From: GCA-002708315 sp963676635
Lineage (GTDB): Bacteria > Bacteroidota > Bacteroidia > Bacteroidales > F082
Assembly: GCA_963676635.1 (NCBI GenBank)
Contig: OY781105.1
Location: 2,294,001 to 2,358,000, forward strand
Length of the DNA stretch: 64,000 nucleotides
Direction of reading: 5' to 3'
The notes beneath the pieces are model-generated. The model searched no databases, had not been told where the DNA came from, and saw nothing but the letters and a program-made list of their open reading frames with translations. The translations under genes and the position numbers were made by a program. Below, piece after piece: positions 1-9,310 of the stretch; position 1 is the stretch's first letter, and every line of letters starts with the position of its first letter.

Positions 1-1
1 A

Positions 2-1045
2 TCGAAAAACCCTCAAATACTTGATAAAGCTCAGGATTTTGCCAATCGTATGATGCCTGCCTTTAATACTAAAACAGGCATCCCCAAATATTGGGTAAAT
101 CTAAAAACTGGTGAAACACACGGCGATACTGTTAATGTTGCTGAAGCTGCATCTTACCTTGTGGAGATGGGTATGCTTAGCTATTTTACAAAAAACCCTG
201 TTTATTATCAGGCTGCTAAGAAAGCCTCCAAAGCCATTTACAACCGCCGTTCTGATATTGGACTAATCGGTGATGTTATTGATGTTGAGTCTGGTGAGTG
301 GGTCTCACGAAATAGTCATATATGTGCCGGCGTTGATTCATATTACGAATATCTCCTTAAAAGCTATTATATGTTTGGCGATGATGAAGTGGGACATATG
401 TGGGATCAAAGTATCGGTGTTATCAATAAATATATGGCCGAAGACTTCAACAACCATCTTTGGTATGGTAGGGTAAATATGGATACTGGCGAGCATGTAA
501 GCTCTGTAATTACTCTTTATGATGCTTTCTTTCCTGCTATGTTAGCCCTTTCGGGAGATACACTACGGGCTGCTCGTCTTCAGAATTCATGGAACTGGCT
601 TTGGAATAAGTACGGACTGGAGCCTACTGCCTTCGATTATAGAAAAGAAACTGCTACTTATCCCTCTTATGACCTTAATCCTGAAATAATTGAATCTGCT
701 TACTATCTTTTTAATATTACTGGCGATAGTGTTTATTATAATATGAACCAGACCTTCTGGGAAGATTTAAAAAAATATTGCGGCACTGGTATTGCTTTTA
801 CTTCTGTTAAAAACGTGGAAACTATGGAGAAAAGTGATTATATGCCTACTTTCTTTTTTGCAGAAACATTGAAATATCTCTACCTTACTTTCTCTAATAA
901 CTGCAATGGTTACGACTTTAAGGATTATCTGTTTAACACAGAAGCACACCCTTTTAATCTTAATGATATTGATCATGAGAAGGCTAAAGTGTATTTAGGC
1001 ATTGAGGAAATCAATAGTAACGCTAATGTGGGTTCAGATTCATAA
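2..1045 (+). CDS. Glycoside hydrolase family 47 alpha-mannosidase, 5' end outside window
   Basis: The open frame runs from base 2, so the N-terminus lies upstream; the ATG at 50 is internal. Family 47 enzymes are (alpha/alpha)7-barrel alpha-1,2-mannosidases. Seen here are the DSYYEYLLK block (catalytic acid region), NPEIIESAYYLFNITGD (the RPE-ES-TGD block holding the catalytic base) and near the C-terminus the FFFAETLKYLYLTFS and NTEAHPF blocks, whose Thr binds calcium. The family is best known from the eukaryotic secretory pathway and is uncommon in bacteria. A TlpA-like gene follows 15 bases downstream, probably in the same transcript. A signal peptide cannot be judged because the start is missing. 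Family assignment is firm; the substrate (mannan or N-glycan mannose) is inferred from the family. Confidence 0.9.
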   Translation, partial: SKNPQILDKAQDFANRMMPAFNTKTGIPKYWVNLKTGETHGDTVNVAEAASYLVEMGMLSYFTKNPVYYQAAKKASKAIYNRRSDIGLIGDVIDVESGEWVSRNSHICAGVDSYYEYLLKSYYMFGDDEVGHMWDQSIGVINKYMAEDFNNHLWYGRVNMDTGEHVSSVITLYDAFFPAMLALSGDTLRAARLQNSWNWLWNKYGLEPTAFDYRKETATYPSYDLNPEIIESAYYLFNITGDSVYYNMNQTFWEDLKKYCGTGIAFTSVKNVETMEKSDYMPTFFFAETLKYLYLTFSNNCNGYDFKDYLFNTEAHPFNLNDIDHEKAKVYLGIEEINSNANVGSDS

Positions 1046-1060
1046 CATTAAATAAAAACT

Positions 1061-1609
1061 ATGAATAGAATAGCTTTCATATCTATTATACTTGTTTTAA
1101 CCATTGCAGGAAATGCTTTTGGACAGAAAAAAGCTAATCTGGAAGGTATTGTGGAAGGCATCACTGCTCCTGATATTATTCTTCCTGATGTTAATGGTGA
1201 TACTATCCGGCTTTCCGATATTAATGATAAAATAGTGCTTGTCAATTTTTGGGCATCATGGTGCGCTCCGTGTCGTAAGAAAGCACCTGTTCTTGTTGAG
1301 TTATATCAGGAATATAAGAATGCTGATTTTAATGATGGAGAGAAAGGATTTGTTGTGTTCTCAGTATCTCTCGACCGCAATGAAATAGTCTGGAAAAGCA
1401 GTATCGCTAAAGACAGTATCGGTGACTTTATTAATGTTGGCGATATGATGGGGTGGAAAAGTCCTGCCGCACGATCCTATAATATCAAATCCATTCCTTC
1501 CACTGTATTATTGGATGGCAATGGTGATATTATTGCTGTTAATATAAGACCACACGAACTTAAGAAAAAACTTAAACGGTTAAAAAAGAGTGGATGGCTG
1601 TGGTTTTGA
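1061..1609 (+). CDS. TlpA/ResA-like periplasmic thiol-disulfide oxidoreductase
   Basis: A 182-aa secreted thioredoxin-fold protein. Residues 1-21 form a signal peptide ending at AFG-Q. The mature part opens with the AhpC/TSA-type segment (APDIILPDVNGDTIRLSD), then the active site NFWASWCAPCRKKAP with a CxxC pair, and a later cis-Pro region (KSIPSTVLLDGNGDI). Such proteins reduce or shuffle disulfides in the periplasm, often for cytochrome maturation or for particular secreted clients. It lies 15 bases behind the GH47 gene and is probably co-transcribed; family 47 enzymes often contain disulfides, so service to that neighbour is possible but only inferred. Confidence 0.9.
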   Translation: MNRIAFISIILVLTIAGNAFGQKKANLEGIVEGITAPDIILPDVNGDTIRLSDINDKIVLVNFWASWCAPCRKKAPVLVELYQEYKNADFNDGEKGFVVFSVSLDRNEIVWKSSIAKDSIGDFINVGDMMGWKSPAARSYNIKSIPSTVLLDGNGDIIAVNIRPHELKKKLKRLKKSGWLWF

Positions 1610-1629
1610 TTAACAATGAATCAAGACCA

Positions 1630-1971
1630 TTACTCCACACCCGACCAGGCTTTATCTTTTAATGAAAGAAGATTTTCGATAATAAGCTTCTTTTCCTGTT
1701 CGTGGTTTGGTGAGCTTTTATAAGAACATCCAAGAGCATCGGCAAGTTCGTTAAGGCCTGTATTTGTATCAGGATATTCCTGTCCGTTATATTTATACAC
1801 ACAACCAGCGGCAGTGGTACAACATACTTCTACATTCTTTTCTGAACCACAGTCGAGTATTTCATTCATGTCCTGCTGTTCACAGCTTTCTGTATCATCT
1901 TTTTCACATGAGTAAGTGAAAGCTACCAGTGCAACAACTACAATAGCTGCCAATGTTTTTAACAATTTCAT
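1630..1971 (-). CDS. Small cysteine-rich lipoprotein, unknown function
   Basis: A 113-aa protein convergent with the TlpA-like gene. The N-terminus MKLLKTLAAIVVVALVAFTYSC fits a signal peptide with a lipobox ending at Cys22. The mature part has several further cysteines, including a CC pair (VEVCCTTAAGCVYKYNG), suggesting disulfides in the periplasm or on the surface. The segment VYKYNGQEYPDTNTGLNELADALGC resembles short adhesion-like or inhibitor folds but no family is recognised. A Bacteroidota promoter lies just upstream. Confidence that it is a gene is high; its function is unknown. Confidence 0.75.
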   Translation of the reverse strand: MKLLKTLAAIVVVALVAFTYSCEKDDTESCEQQDMNEILDCGSEKNVEVCCTTAAGCVYKYNGQEYPDTNTGLNELADALGCSYKSSPNHEQEKKLIIENLLSLKDKAWSGVE

Positions 1972-2009
1972 CTTTTATGATTTTTAGTGATTTATCAAAA
2001 CTTTCTTAG

Positions 2010-2036
2010 CAAATGTATAACAAATTTGCTTATCAA
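2010..2036 (-). promoter_or_regulatory. Bacteroidota-type promoter for the cysteine-rich lipoprotein gene
   Basis: On the minus strand TACATTTG (2017-2010) matches the -7 box TAnnTTTG. A TTTG lies 16 bases upstream, somewhat closer than the usual spacing. The start codon at 1971 is about 40 bases downstream. Confidence 0.5.
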
Positions 2037-2146
2037 ATATTGTTTGTTAAAGGTTTTAAAGTCTGATTATTTATCATTCGTTAATAAACAAGTCAGGCTT
2101 TCATTCAGTTACCTTTTTGCTCAATCGCATTTTCGTACTATTGCAC

Positions 2147-5100
2147 TCACTCCCCCAGCTTCGTATCATAATATATATTCTTTGGGAAGAAGATAAAATT
2201 CAGCATTTTATTCTGCAGCGTGATCTTAAGCTGCATATCTTTCCTTGATTTATTTGAATCAAGATCAATCTTAACTTTATCACCTTCAATAGAATATATT
2301 ATCTTCCTGGAGATATTTATCCGAGCTTTTTTATCTACCTCATCGCCACTTTTATCCTGTTTCTTATTTCTTCTGTTTGACTTCCCGAAAAGGATATTAC
2401 CCAGATGTATCTCCAGATGATATTCACAATCACCTCCCATATCATACATACCAAAAGCCGCAATATCTAAAGCATTACTTACTATCTCTGTTCGTGGCAC
2501 ATACAAACTGTTCTTATACATAAAGATGTTGCTTCGCAGTGTTTTAAACTGAATATTATCCAGCTCTTTTATGCCTGTGAATTTCGACATTTCTCTTGCT
2601 GGTGCATAATCATAAACACCACCCTTTTCCAGTACAATATCTCCGCTTACCATCATCTTATCAATTCTTATGGTATCGTCCATTGGGATAAATGTATTCA
2701 GGTCTGTTGAAAACAAACCACTGATGTTCTCCCACCTGATAACTGAATCCATCCCAAAATTATCCATATCCTTTAGCATTGTACGCACATTCATATTCTT
2801 TATGATATTATGTGTTGAAACAGACTCGGTGCCATCATCCCGGATTTTATAATAGAAGGAATTATTCATCTCCCCTTCAAAAGCTTTAAACTTAAACTGA
2901 TCAATGATATATGCACTATCTGATATCTTAAACAAAGTTGACAAATCATTTATATGCAATCTGTTTATGTTAATGCCCGATATTGATGTTGAATCAATAA
3001 TTATGCTTTTTACAGAGGCTGAGCCATGAAATAAAAAGGTCCAGTTTGTTGGCTCGGATGTATTACTGGTAATGGTGTCTGTTTTTGATACGGTAAAGGT
3101 GTTATCATCGGGGGAGCTATCTTCTGTTAGTGCATTTACCAACGACTCATAATCTTCATAAAAGATATCTCCAATATGAATTTTAGTATTCACAAACAAC
3201 TCTTTATGTTGATTTAATAAAACTGCACTATATATGTTCTTAACGATAGTAGTATCCAATCCCATGCTCACGCCGTTAAACATTGTGGTAAAATGATTAA
3301 TATTCATTAAATCATTATTTAGTGATACTCTGGCATTGAGACTATCAACTGTGAGCATGTTGTCTTTAAACGCGCCATCACCTGCAATCATGTCAAGATC
3401 CATCGCTTTAGCTGGCATACCAAAGGAGATGTTATTAAAGGAAAGATCAAAACTGCTATTCTCAAAAAGCAAGGGCATTAACTGAGTATCAAGTGAATCA
3501 AGATTTACTTTACCAAATGATTTAATTTTTGCTTCAGCAATTCCTGTCATGTTACTTATAAGAGAATCGGGAACAAATGAACTTAGCTCATTCAGCGCTA
3601 GCGTAACAGTTGTATTCACATTGTATTCCGGTGATCCGAAGTTTTTAATATCAGCATTCCCTGTAATCATGCTGCTCCCGTTCTGAATATGAAATGAAGG
3701 CATGTAAACATTCATTTTGTCTACATCTGATATTTTACCTGATACTATAGCTGAGAGAGATGTGTTTTTGATATTCAGGTTAAGCATAGGGGATGAAAAC
3801 GTCAGGCTGTCAATACTAACTTCCTTTTCACCCGAATTCTGAGGCAAATAAGTAATGTCGGCATCAAAATCATCTATAACCAATGAGTCGGTTAAGGTCG
3901 CACCTGAATTTCTGATATTCATTGTAACATATGTTTTATCAAGCACATTATCGATAAACCTGTCATCGAATACTTCAGGTAAAACACCAATGGTGCTAAC
4001 CGAAGCAATGACATTACCTTTTACGTTATGAGCCAGACTATCAGGAATAATACTGGTAAAATCCTCCAGATTAATATTCATTTTTGAGTTAAGCTGATAT
4101 AATGAATTTTGAAGCCCTCCTTTGATATTACCATCAAGCTGAATACTACTGTTCGCAGTAAATATCTCAGCATTGGTTATCTTTACATTAGCCATACTTA
4201 GGTCGGGTTTACTACCGTTTGAAATTACAGCACTGAGATTAACAGCATCTATTTGCGGGTAATCATCCACTTTAACACTTACACGATTAAAATTTGCTGT
4301 AACATCCACATCAGGCAATAATGTGGAATCAGCCAGCTTACCATTTATAAGAGCAGTAAAATTCATATCACCACCAATATTCCTTATGCCATATTCATCA
4401 GAGTATTTAGCCGGAATATACTTTTTCAGAATATCTAAATTAAGAGTAAGAGGTTCTATTTTAGTATGAATAGTGATAGTATCATCCAGAACCACATTTC
4501 CTGTCACCCCAACATCCAGTCCGTCACTTCTTAACACAAAGCTATCCACAACCAAACTATTGTTAATATACTCCGCATTGATTACAATATTAAGAAGTTC
4601 CATAACCGGCAGCTTCCGGGTTCCTGTAAATTCAATAAATCCATCAGGCATATACTTTTTCAGGATATCAAGATCGATATCTTTAGCAATTATTTCTGTG
4701 TTGGCGCTTAGAGTATCACCATAACTAAATCCCCCTTCAATATTCAGATACAAGCCATCGCTAATAACAGAAAGATCCTTAATGGTGGCATGTTTATCTT
4801 CAAGAGAGAGATTAAAATCAATAGTACACGACTTAATCTGGTTTATCTTAGTATCCTTAAAAAAGCAGTTGCTTAAAACAACACTGCCATCGGTTTTACC
4901 TCTGTAAACATTATTTTTTGTTTTAGCTTTGAGATTTAATTCAGGAATCACCACCTGTGCTCCAACAACATTATAGCTATCGTAATATCTCACACGTATA
5001 TTTTTAAGTGTGAATTTATCAGCGCTTAGGTCGAGGGGGGCTGATGTTGTATCAATGGGCGATTCTTCTTCACTATCCGAAGCAAAAGCATCCAGAATAA

Positions 5101-5503
5101 AATCAATATTTGACTTTCCGGTACTATCCACCAGATAATCGAAATCCAATCCCGAAATTTCCATTTCATCGATAGTAATAGCACCATCAATAAGATCCCA
5201 TGTATCCAGTCCAACCTTCAGACTGTTAATATAAAGAAGAGTATCATCCGAAGGGCTCTCAGGGTCACCAATATATAATTTATCAATCTCTGCACTCAGT
5301 CGGGGGAAAGAGAACAAAGGAATAACCGAAACTTTTTCAACAGAAATAGGGGCATCCAGTCTTTGCTCAAGCTTATCAACAGTAAACGAAACAAGGTCAT
5401 CCTCAAATATCTTAGCCAGAACAACAGTAATTATCATAAACAATATGATAAAAAAGAGAACTATAAAAGTAATTCTTAAAGACTTCTTCAGAATGTTCAT
5501 CAT
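2147..5503 (-). CDS. AsmA-family inner-membrane protein with large periplasmic domain
   Basis: A 1118-aa protein with one N-terminal membrane segment (about residues 10-32) followed by the AsmA start (KLEQRLDAPISVEKVSVIPLFSFP..LSAEIDKLYIGDP). A very long beta-rich region follows, with repeated blocks of the type 'ADVTANFNRVSVKVDDYP...VNLSAVIS'. An AsmA C-terminal-like block is near the end (IAAFGMYDMGGDCEYHLEIHLGNILFGKS). AsmA-like proteins are related to the bridge-like lipid-transfer group (TamB, YhdP) and are thought to help lipids reach the outer membrane. The gene stands alone with its own promoter. Start: M1 and M2 are adjacent codons and the promoter fits either. Confidence 0.88.
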   Translation of the reverse strand: MMNILKKSLRITFIVLFFIILFMIITVVLAKIFEDDLVSFTVDKLEQRLDAPISVEKVSVIPLFSFPRLSAEIDKLYIGDPESPSDDTLLYINSLKVGLDTWDLIDGAITIDEMEISGLDFDYLVDSTGKSNIDFILDAFASDSEEESPIDTTSAPLDLSADKFTLKNIRVRYYDSYNVVGAQVVIPELNLKAKTKNNVYRGKTDGSVVLSNCFFKDTKINQIKSCTIDFNLSLEDKHATIKDLSVISDGLYLNIEGGFSYGDTLSANTEIIAKDIDLDILKKYMPDGFIEFTGTRKLPVMELLNIVINAEYINNSLVVDSFVLRSDGLDVGVTGNVVLDDTITIHTKIEPLTLNLDILKKYIPAKYSDEYGIRNIGGDMNFTALINGKLADSTLLPDVDVTANFNRVSVKVDDYPQIDAVNLSAVISNGSKPDLSMANVKITNAEIFTANSSIQLDGNIKGGLQNSLYQLNSKMNINLEDFTSIIPDSLAHNVKGNVIASVSTIGVLPEVFDDRFIDNVLDKTYVTMNIRNSGATLTDSLVIDDFDADITYLPQNSGEKEVSIDSLTFSSPMLNLNIKNTSLSAIVSGKISDVDKMNVYMPSFHIQNGSSMITGNADIKNFGSPEYNVNTTVTLALNELSSFVPDSLISNMTGIAEAKIKSFGKVNLDSLDTQLMPLLFENSSFDLSFNNISFGMPAKAMDLDMIAGDGAFKDNMLTVDSLNARVSLNNDLMNINHFTTMFNGVSMGLDTTIVKNIYSAVLLNQHKELFVNTKIHIGDIFYEDYESLVNALTEDSSPDDNTFTVSKTDTITSNTSEPTNWTFLFHGSASVKSIIIDSTSISGININRLHINDLSTLFKISDSAYIIDQFKFKAFEGEMNNSFYYKIRDDGTESVSTHNIIKNMNVRTMLKDMDNFGMDSVIRWENISGLFSTDLNTFIPMDDTIRIDKMMVSGDIVLEKGGVYDYAPAREMSKFTGIKELDNIQFKTLRSNIFMYKNSLYVPRTEIVSNALDIAAFGMYDMGGDCEYHLEIHLGNILFGKSNRRNKKQDKSGDEVDKKARINISRKIIYSIEGDKVKIDLDSNKSRKDMQLKITLQNKMLNFIFFPKNIYYDTKLGE

Positions 5504-5530
5504 TTACATGTGTTAGTTAATCAGCCGTTA

Positions 5531-5562
5531 CAAATTTACAATAATTATTATCTGAATAACAA
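5531..5562 (-). promoter_or_regulatory. Bacteroidota-type promoter for the AsmA-family gene
   Basis: Minus-strand TAAATTTG (5538-5531) matches TAnnTTTG. A TTG at 5562-5560 lies 21 bases upstream, the expected spacing. The start codon at 5503 is about 28 bases downstream. Confidence 0.65.
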
Positions 5563-5601
5563 CACAAGGACAACGATGAGATTGGCATTTTAAATCGATA
5601 A

Positions 5602-5760
5602 CTACCTCACAACAAACCTGCATTGCCCCACCATCTTCCCATTATTGGTAATATACGCCATATACATGCCCGATGACCATGGCGAAGTACGTATTAAGGC
5701 TGAAAGACTGGCCTGTTTTTGTGGATTTTGCAGTGCGAATAATTTTAGAAAAACCATCGC
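5602..5760 (-). pseudogene. Decayed 3' tail of a T9SS-secreted protein
   Basis: The last about 34 residues of this frame (LSALIRTSPWSSGMYMAYIT, then NNGKMVGQCRFVVR) look like the end of a T9SS type A sorting domain (SGxY..Y.T..GK..G...V.R). Upstream the frame runs into repeat DNA shared with 5745-7675, and no body of a secreted protein remains. A stretch around 5677-5755 recurs near 7806-7880, so part of the tail was copied with the repeats. Probably a relic, not an expressed gene. Confidence 0.45.
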
Positions 5761-7675
5761 TGAACGTAAATTAAATGAGAAAGATTGAATGTAAAGTACA
5801 TTAGCTGCAGTGAGATAAACCCCACTGAGCGTAGTTTCATCCGCCGTGGAGGCGGACACGTGAAACTACGCTCGCCTATCAAAAAAAATTAAAGCCATGC
5901 GGCTTTGAGCAAAATAAGCCTAAGCGAATTTATCGATTCTCTATAAATAAAAAAACGTTAAAACGTTTTTGCTCAAAGCTGCCTTGCAATCACCCACCCC
6001 TATCTCCTGCGCCAAGGTTACGGCGATTAAAAAAAGGACTGGGTTACTGGTGTATTGCTGATATTTTGGGTTTCTTCTGGCATCAACAAACCCTTAAGGG
6101 TTGTTTTGTGGGTGATAATTGAAATTGTGACTGATTCCTGAATATTTAAAATCCCATTGCTACTCTCCCTTGCAAAGTCACATTTTTATTGTCTGAATCA
6201 GGATTTTTAGGATTATAGGATTGACAGGATTTTTTTTGTTTTTTGTGGGCTTTGCATTGCAACTAATTTTAGAAAAACCATCGCTGAATGTAGATTAAAA
6301 GAAAAAGATTGAATGTAAAGTACATTAGCTAAAGTGAGATAAACCCCACTGAGCGTAGTTTGAAACTACGCTCGTCTATCAAAAAAAAGTTAAAGCCACC
6401 TTGCAATCACCCACCCCTAAAGGACTGGGTTACTGGTGTATTGCTGATATTCTGGGTTTCTTCTGGCATTAACAAACCCTTAAGGGTTGTTTTGTGGGTG
6501 ATGATTGAAATTGTGACTGATTCCTGAATATTTAAATCCCATCGCCATCCCCCTTTGCAAAGTCGCATTTTTATTGTCTGAATCAGGATTTTTAGGATTA
6601 TAGGATTGACAGGATTTTTTTTGTTTTTTGTGGGCTTTGCATTGCAACTAATTTTAGAAAAACCATCGCTGAATGTAGATTAAAAGAAAAAGATTGAATG
6701 TAAAGTACATTAGCTAAAGTGAGATAAACCCCACTGAGCGTAGTTTGAAACTACGCTCGTCTATCAAAAAAAAGTTAAAGCCACCTTGCAATCACCCACC
6801 CCTAAAGGACTGGGTTACTGGTGTATTGCTGATATTCTGGGTTTCTTCTGGCATTAACAAACCCTTAAGGGTTGTTTTGTGGGTGATGATTGAAATTGTG
6901 ACTGGTTCCTGAATATTTAAAATCCCTAATGAGTGGTTCTGTCAAATAAAATAAAAAAAAAGGCTGTCATGCCGAACGACGAAGGAGGAGGGATCTCCTG
7001 AGGATCAGGTAGCGATAAGAAACCCCAAATATAAAAGCACCCAGCTGCTTTTGCTCAAAGCCGCCTTACAATCACCCAGCCCTAAAGAGCAGGGTTACTG
7101 GTGTATTGCGGATATTCTGGGTTTCTTCTGGCATCAACAAACCCTTAAGGGTTGTTTTGTGGGTGATAATTGAAATTGTGACTGATTCCTGAATATTTAA
7201 ATCCCATCGCCATCCCCCTTTGCAAAGTCGCATTTTTATTGTCTGAATCAGGATTTTTAGGATTATAGGATTGACAGGATTTTTTTTGTTTTTTGTGGGC
7301 TTTGCATTGCAACTAATTTTAGAAAAACCATCGCTGAATGTAGATTAAAAGAAAAAGATTGAATGTAAAGTACATTAGCTAAAGTGAGATAAACCCCACT
7401 GAGCGTAGTTTGAAACTACGCTCGTCTATCAAAAAAAAGTTAAAGCCACCTTGCAATCACCCACCCCTAAAGGACTGGGTTACTGGTGTATTGCTGATAT
7501 TCTGGGTTTCTTCTGGCATTAACAAACCCTTAAGGGTTGTTTTGTGGGTGATGATTGAAATTGTGACTGATTCCTGAATATTTAAATCCCATCGCCATCC
7601 CCCTTTGCAAAGTCGCATTTTTATTGTCTGAATCAGGATTTAAGGATTATAGGATTAACAGGATTTTTTATGGTA
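5745..7675. repeat. Tandem and interspersed array of 385-bp repeats
   Basis: Gene-free stretch made of near-identical blocks. Full units start at 6251, 6636 and 7301 with 'tttgcattgcaactaatttt'; the first two are exactly 385 bp apart, and a diverged copy begins near 5745. Between the second and third units (6930-7300) a different block is spliced in, beginning with the 'tcatgccgaacgacgaagg' motif, which recurs at 11023. Each unit carries the palindrome GAGCGTAGTTT/GAAACTACGCTC and an 'aaacccttaagggttgtttt' hairpin. No frame in it has protein similarity that I recognise. Confidence 0.85.
5827..5873. repeat. Nested palindrome: 24-bp insert inside a 13-bp-stem hairpin
   Basis: The outer arms GAGCGTAGTTTCA and TGAAACTACGCTC flank an inner hairpin TCCGCC-gtgga-GGCGGA. 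The same outer site at 6355, 6740, 7405 and 8370 lacks the inner 24 bases, leaving the uninterrupted GAGCGTAGTTTGAAACTACG palindrome. The pair of states looks like filled and empty sites. Confidence 0.7.
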
Positions 7676-7907
7676 TAGGTGGCCTGTTCAATTAACTGTG
7701 TCATCATGAAATTCTTCCGAACTTTTCAACATTTCAACTTTTCAACCTTTCAATTTCGTAGCCCTGAAAGGGCGTCCTGTAATAGCATAGGGCGGAAGCC
7801 CTATGACCATGGCGAAGTACGTATTAAGGCTGAAAGTCTGGCCTGTTTTTGTGGGTTTTGCGTTGTGAATAATTTAAGAAAAACCCACCATAAACCAAAC
7901 CCAGGGT

Positions 7908-8070
7908 CGTCATTGCGAGCGGCTTAACGTATACTTATAATTCAACGACATGATTTTATGCCGCGTGGCAATCTGTTGGGAGAAAGGCAGTCCCGGTTTT
8001 GTCTAACAGATTGCTTCGGCAACTTAACTTTTGTCATAAGTTTTAACAATGCAATCGCCTCTCAATGACG
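7908..8070. repeat. 163-bp inverted-repeat element, copy 1
   Basis: It begins CGTCATTGCGAG and ends CTCTCAATGACG, imperfect inverted repeats. Inside are a second inverted pair (GCAATCTGTT / AACAGATTGC) and two strong hairpins. It is of the widespread 'CGTCATTGCGAG...GCAATGACG' type of intergenic palindromic element found in many phyla; mechanism unknown. A second copy lies 238 bp downstream. Confidence 0.75.
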
Positions 8071-8145
8071 GCATTTTTTTTTGTTTTTGTGGATTTTGCG
8101 TTGCGAATAATTTAAGAAAAACCCACCATAAACCAAACCCAGCGT

Positions 8146-8308
8146 CGTCATTGCGAGCGGCTTAAGGTATATTTATATTTCAACGACGTGATTCTATGCC
8201 GCGTGGCAATCTGTTGGGATAATGGCAGTCACGGTTTTGTCTAACAGATTACTTCGGCAACTTAACTTTTGTGATAAGTTTTAACAATGCAATCGCCTCG
8301 CAATGACG
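8146..8308. repeat. 163-bp inverted-repeat element, copy 2
   Basis: Same length and ends as the copy at 7908 (CGTCATTGCGAG to CTCGCAATGACG), with a few substitutions. About 75 bp of flanking sequence is shared too, so the pair arose by tandem duplication of a 238-bp unit and not by two separate insertions. Confidence 0.75.
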
Positions 8309-8412
8309 GCATTTTTTTGTTTTTTGCGGGCTTTGCATTACGAATAATTAAGAAAAACCATCGCTGAACGTAGTTTGAAACTACGCTCGCTTATCAAAAA
8401 AAAGCTAGATTC

Positions 8413-8510
8413 ATGATGCTTTGAGCAAAATAAGCGTAAGCGAATTTATCGATTTCCAATAAATAAGAAAACGTTAAAACGTTTATGCTCAAAGCCGCAA
8501 GGCTTGAACT
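8413..8510. repeat. About 95-bp repeat shared with 5895-5985
   Basis: Both copies run from 'gctttgagcaaaataagc' to 'tgctcaaagc', an inverted pair, with a central AAACGTTAAAACGTTT palindrome. No coding potential seen. The stretch up to 8612 also holds a 'cagcctatggctg' hairpin and nothing else recognised. Confidence 0.6.
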
Positions 8511-8612
8511 TTTTGCATTGGCAAAAAAGTACACCCACCTACTCAGCCTATGGCTGATTCGGTGGGCAAAGCAAAAACCCTAGTCAAAAACAAAGCGGCC
8601 GACGCTCTCTGT

Positions 8613-8963
8613 CTCCTTTTAAGAAGTGCTATTTAACCTCAACTCGGTGTAATATTTACACTCAGCATCAGCAAATTTTGACATAAACGATCTCAAATTT
8701 GTGAATGATTATAGGTATAATTAAAATGAATTTGAGGAAGTTTAGGTTAAAATTTGCGATGTCCTCTATAGCGGAAAAAACACAATTACAATATCTTTCA
8801 CCTAAAAAAGCATTGATATAGACTACTATAACTGCAACTTTTTCAGGCAAAATCTATCGCAATTGTGTTTTTCTGAGTTGTAAATATTACACCGAGTTGA
8901 GGTTACGTAGTGCATCCTCTGGATGCAAACGACAAGCGCCGTTAATGCACTTCTAAAAAGGAG
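8613..8963. repeat. 351-bp MITE-like element with long inverted arms
   Basis: The left arm begins with CTCCTTTTAAGAAGTGC and continues at 8635 with AACCTCAACTCGGTGTAATA. The right arm mirrors it: TATTACACCGAGTTGAGGTT near 8885-8904, ending with GCACTTCTAAAAAGGAG at 8963. The interior has a further inverted pair (ACACAATTAC / GCAATTGTGT). Frames inside are short and do not look like proteins, so this fits a non-autonomous element. No transposase with matching ends was found in the window. Confidence 0.7.
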
Positions 8964-9104
8964 CCATTCACCCCAACCCTGCTCGCCGTTTTTGACATGG
9001 CCACCGCGCAGTACCGTGTTAATCATGAAGATTGTTCTTCGAATTAAGATTCGATATTCTAAAAATTCCAAACAACCCATAATATTCCAATAACCCCGCA
9101 CTGC

Positions 9105-9146
9105 GCGTAGTTTCATCCGTCTTGGCGGAGACAGGTGTAACTACGC
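9105..9146. repeat. Palindrome with degenerate 24-bp insert
   Basis: The outer arms GCGTAGTTTCA and GTAACTACGC flank an imperfect inner hairpin (TCCGTC..GGCGGA). It is a diverged relative of the nested palindrome at 5827. Confidence 0.6.
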
Positions 9147-9214
9147 TCGCTTATCATCAAATTACAATTGAACAGTTATTGTACAGGGTTATATGTGCAA
9201 TATTTGGGGGTTGT

Positions 9215-9249
9215 TGCACGTGTCCGCCTCCACGGCGGATGAAACTACA
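9215..9249. repeat. Reverse-oriented 24-bp palindromic insert
   Basis: Holds the reverse complement of the 5827 insert and one outer arm (ATGAAACTAC); the other arm is lost. The neighbouring 'atatgtgcaatatttggggg' word recurs at 11864. Confidence 0.55.
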
Positions 9250-9310
9250 CCCATATGGAGGGGGATTTTAAAAACAGAAAACTAAATTTTGTATAATTGC
9301 ATAATCTTAA

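Noticed and set aside
7679..7927. 82-aa plus-strand open frame in the repeat field
   Set aside because: It is made of intergenic repeat words (AACATTTCAACTTTTC, CCCTGAAAGGG hairpin) that recur elsewhere; no start context or protein motif.
8668..9116. Two minus-strand frames of 60 and 96 aa
   Set aside because: They lie across the arms of the 351-bp inverted-repeat element and have no protein character.
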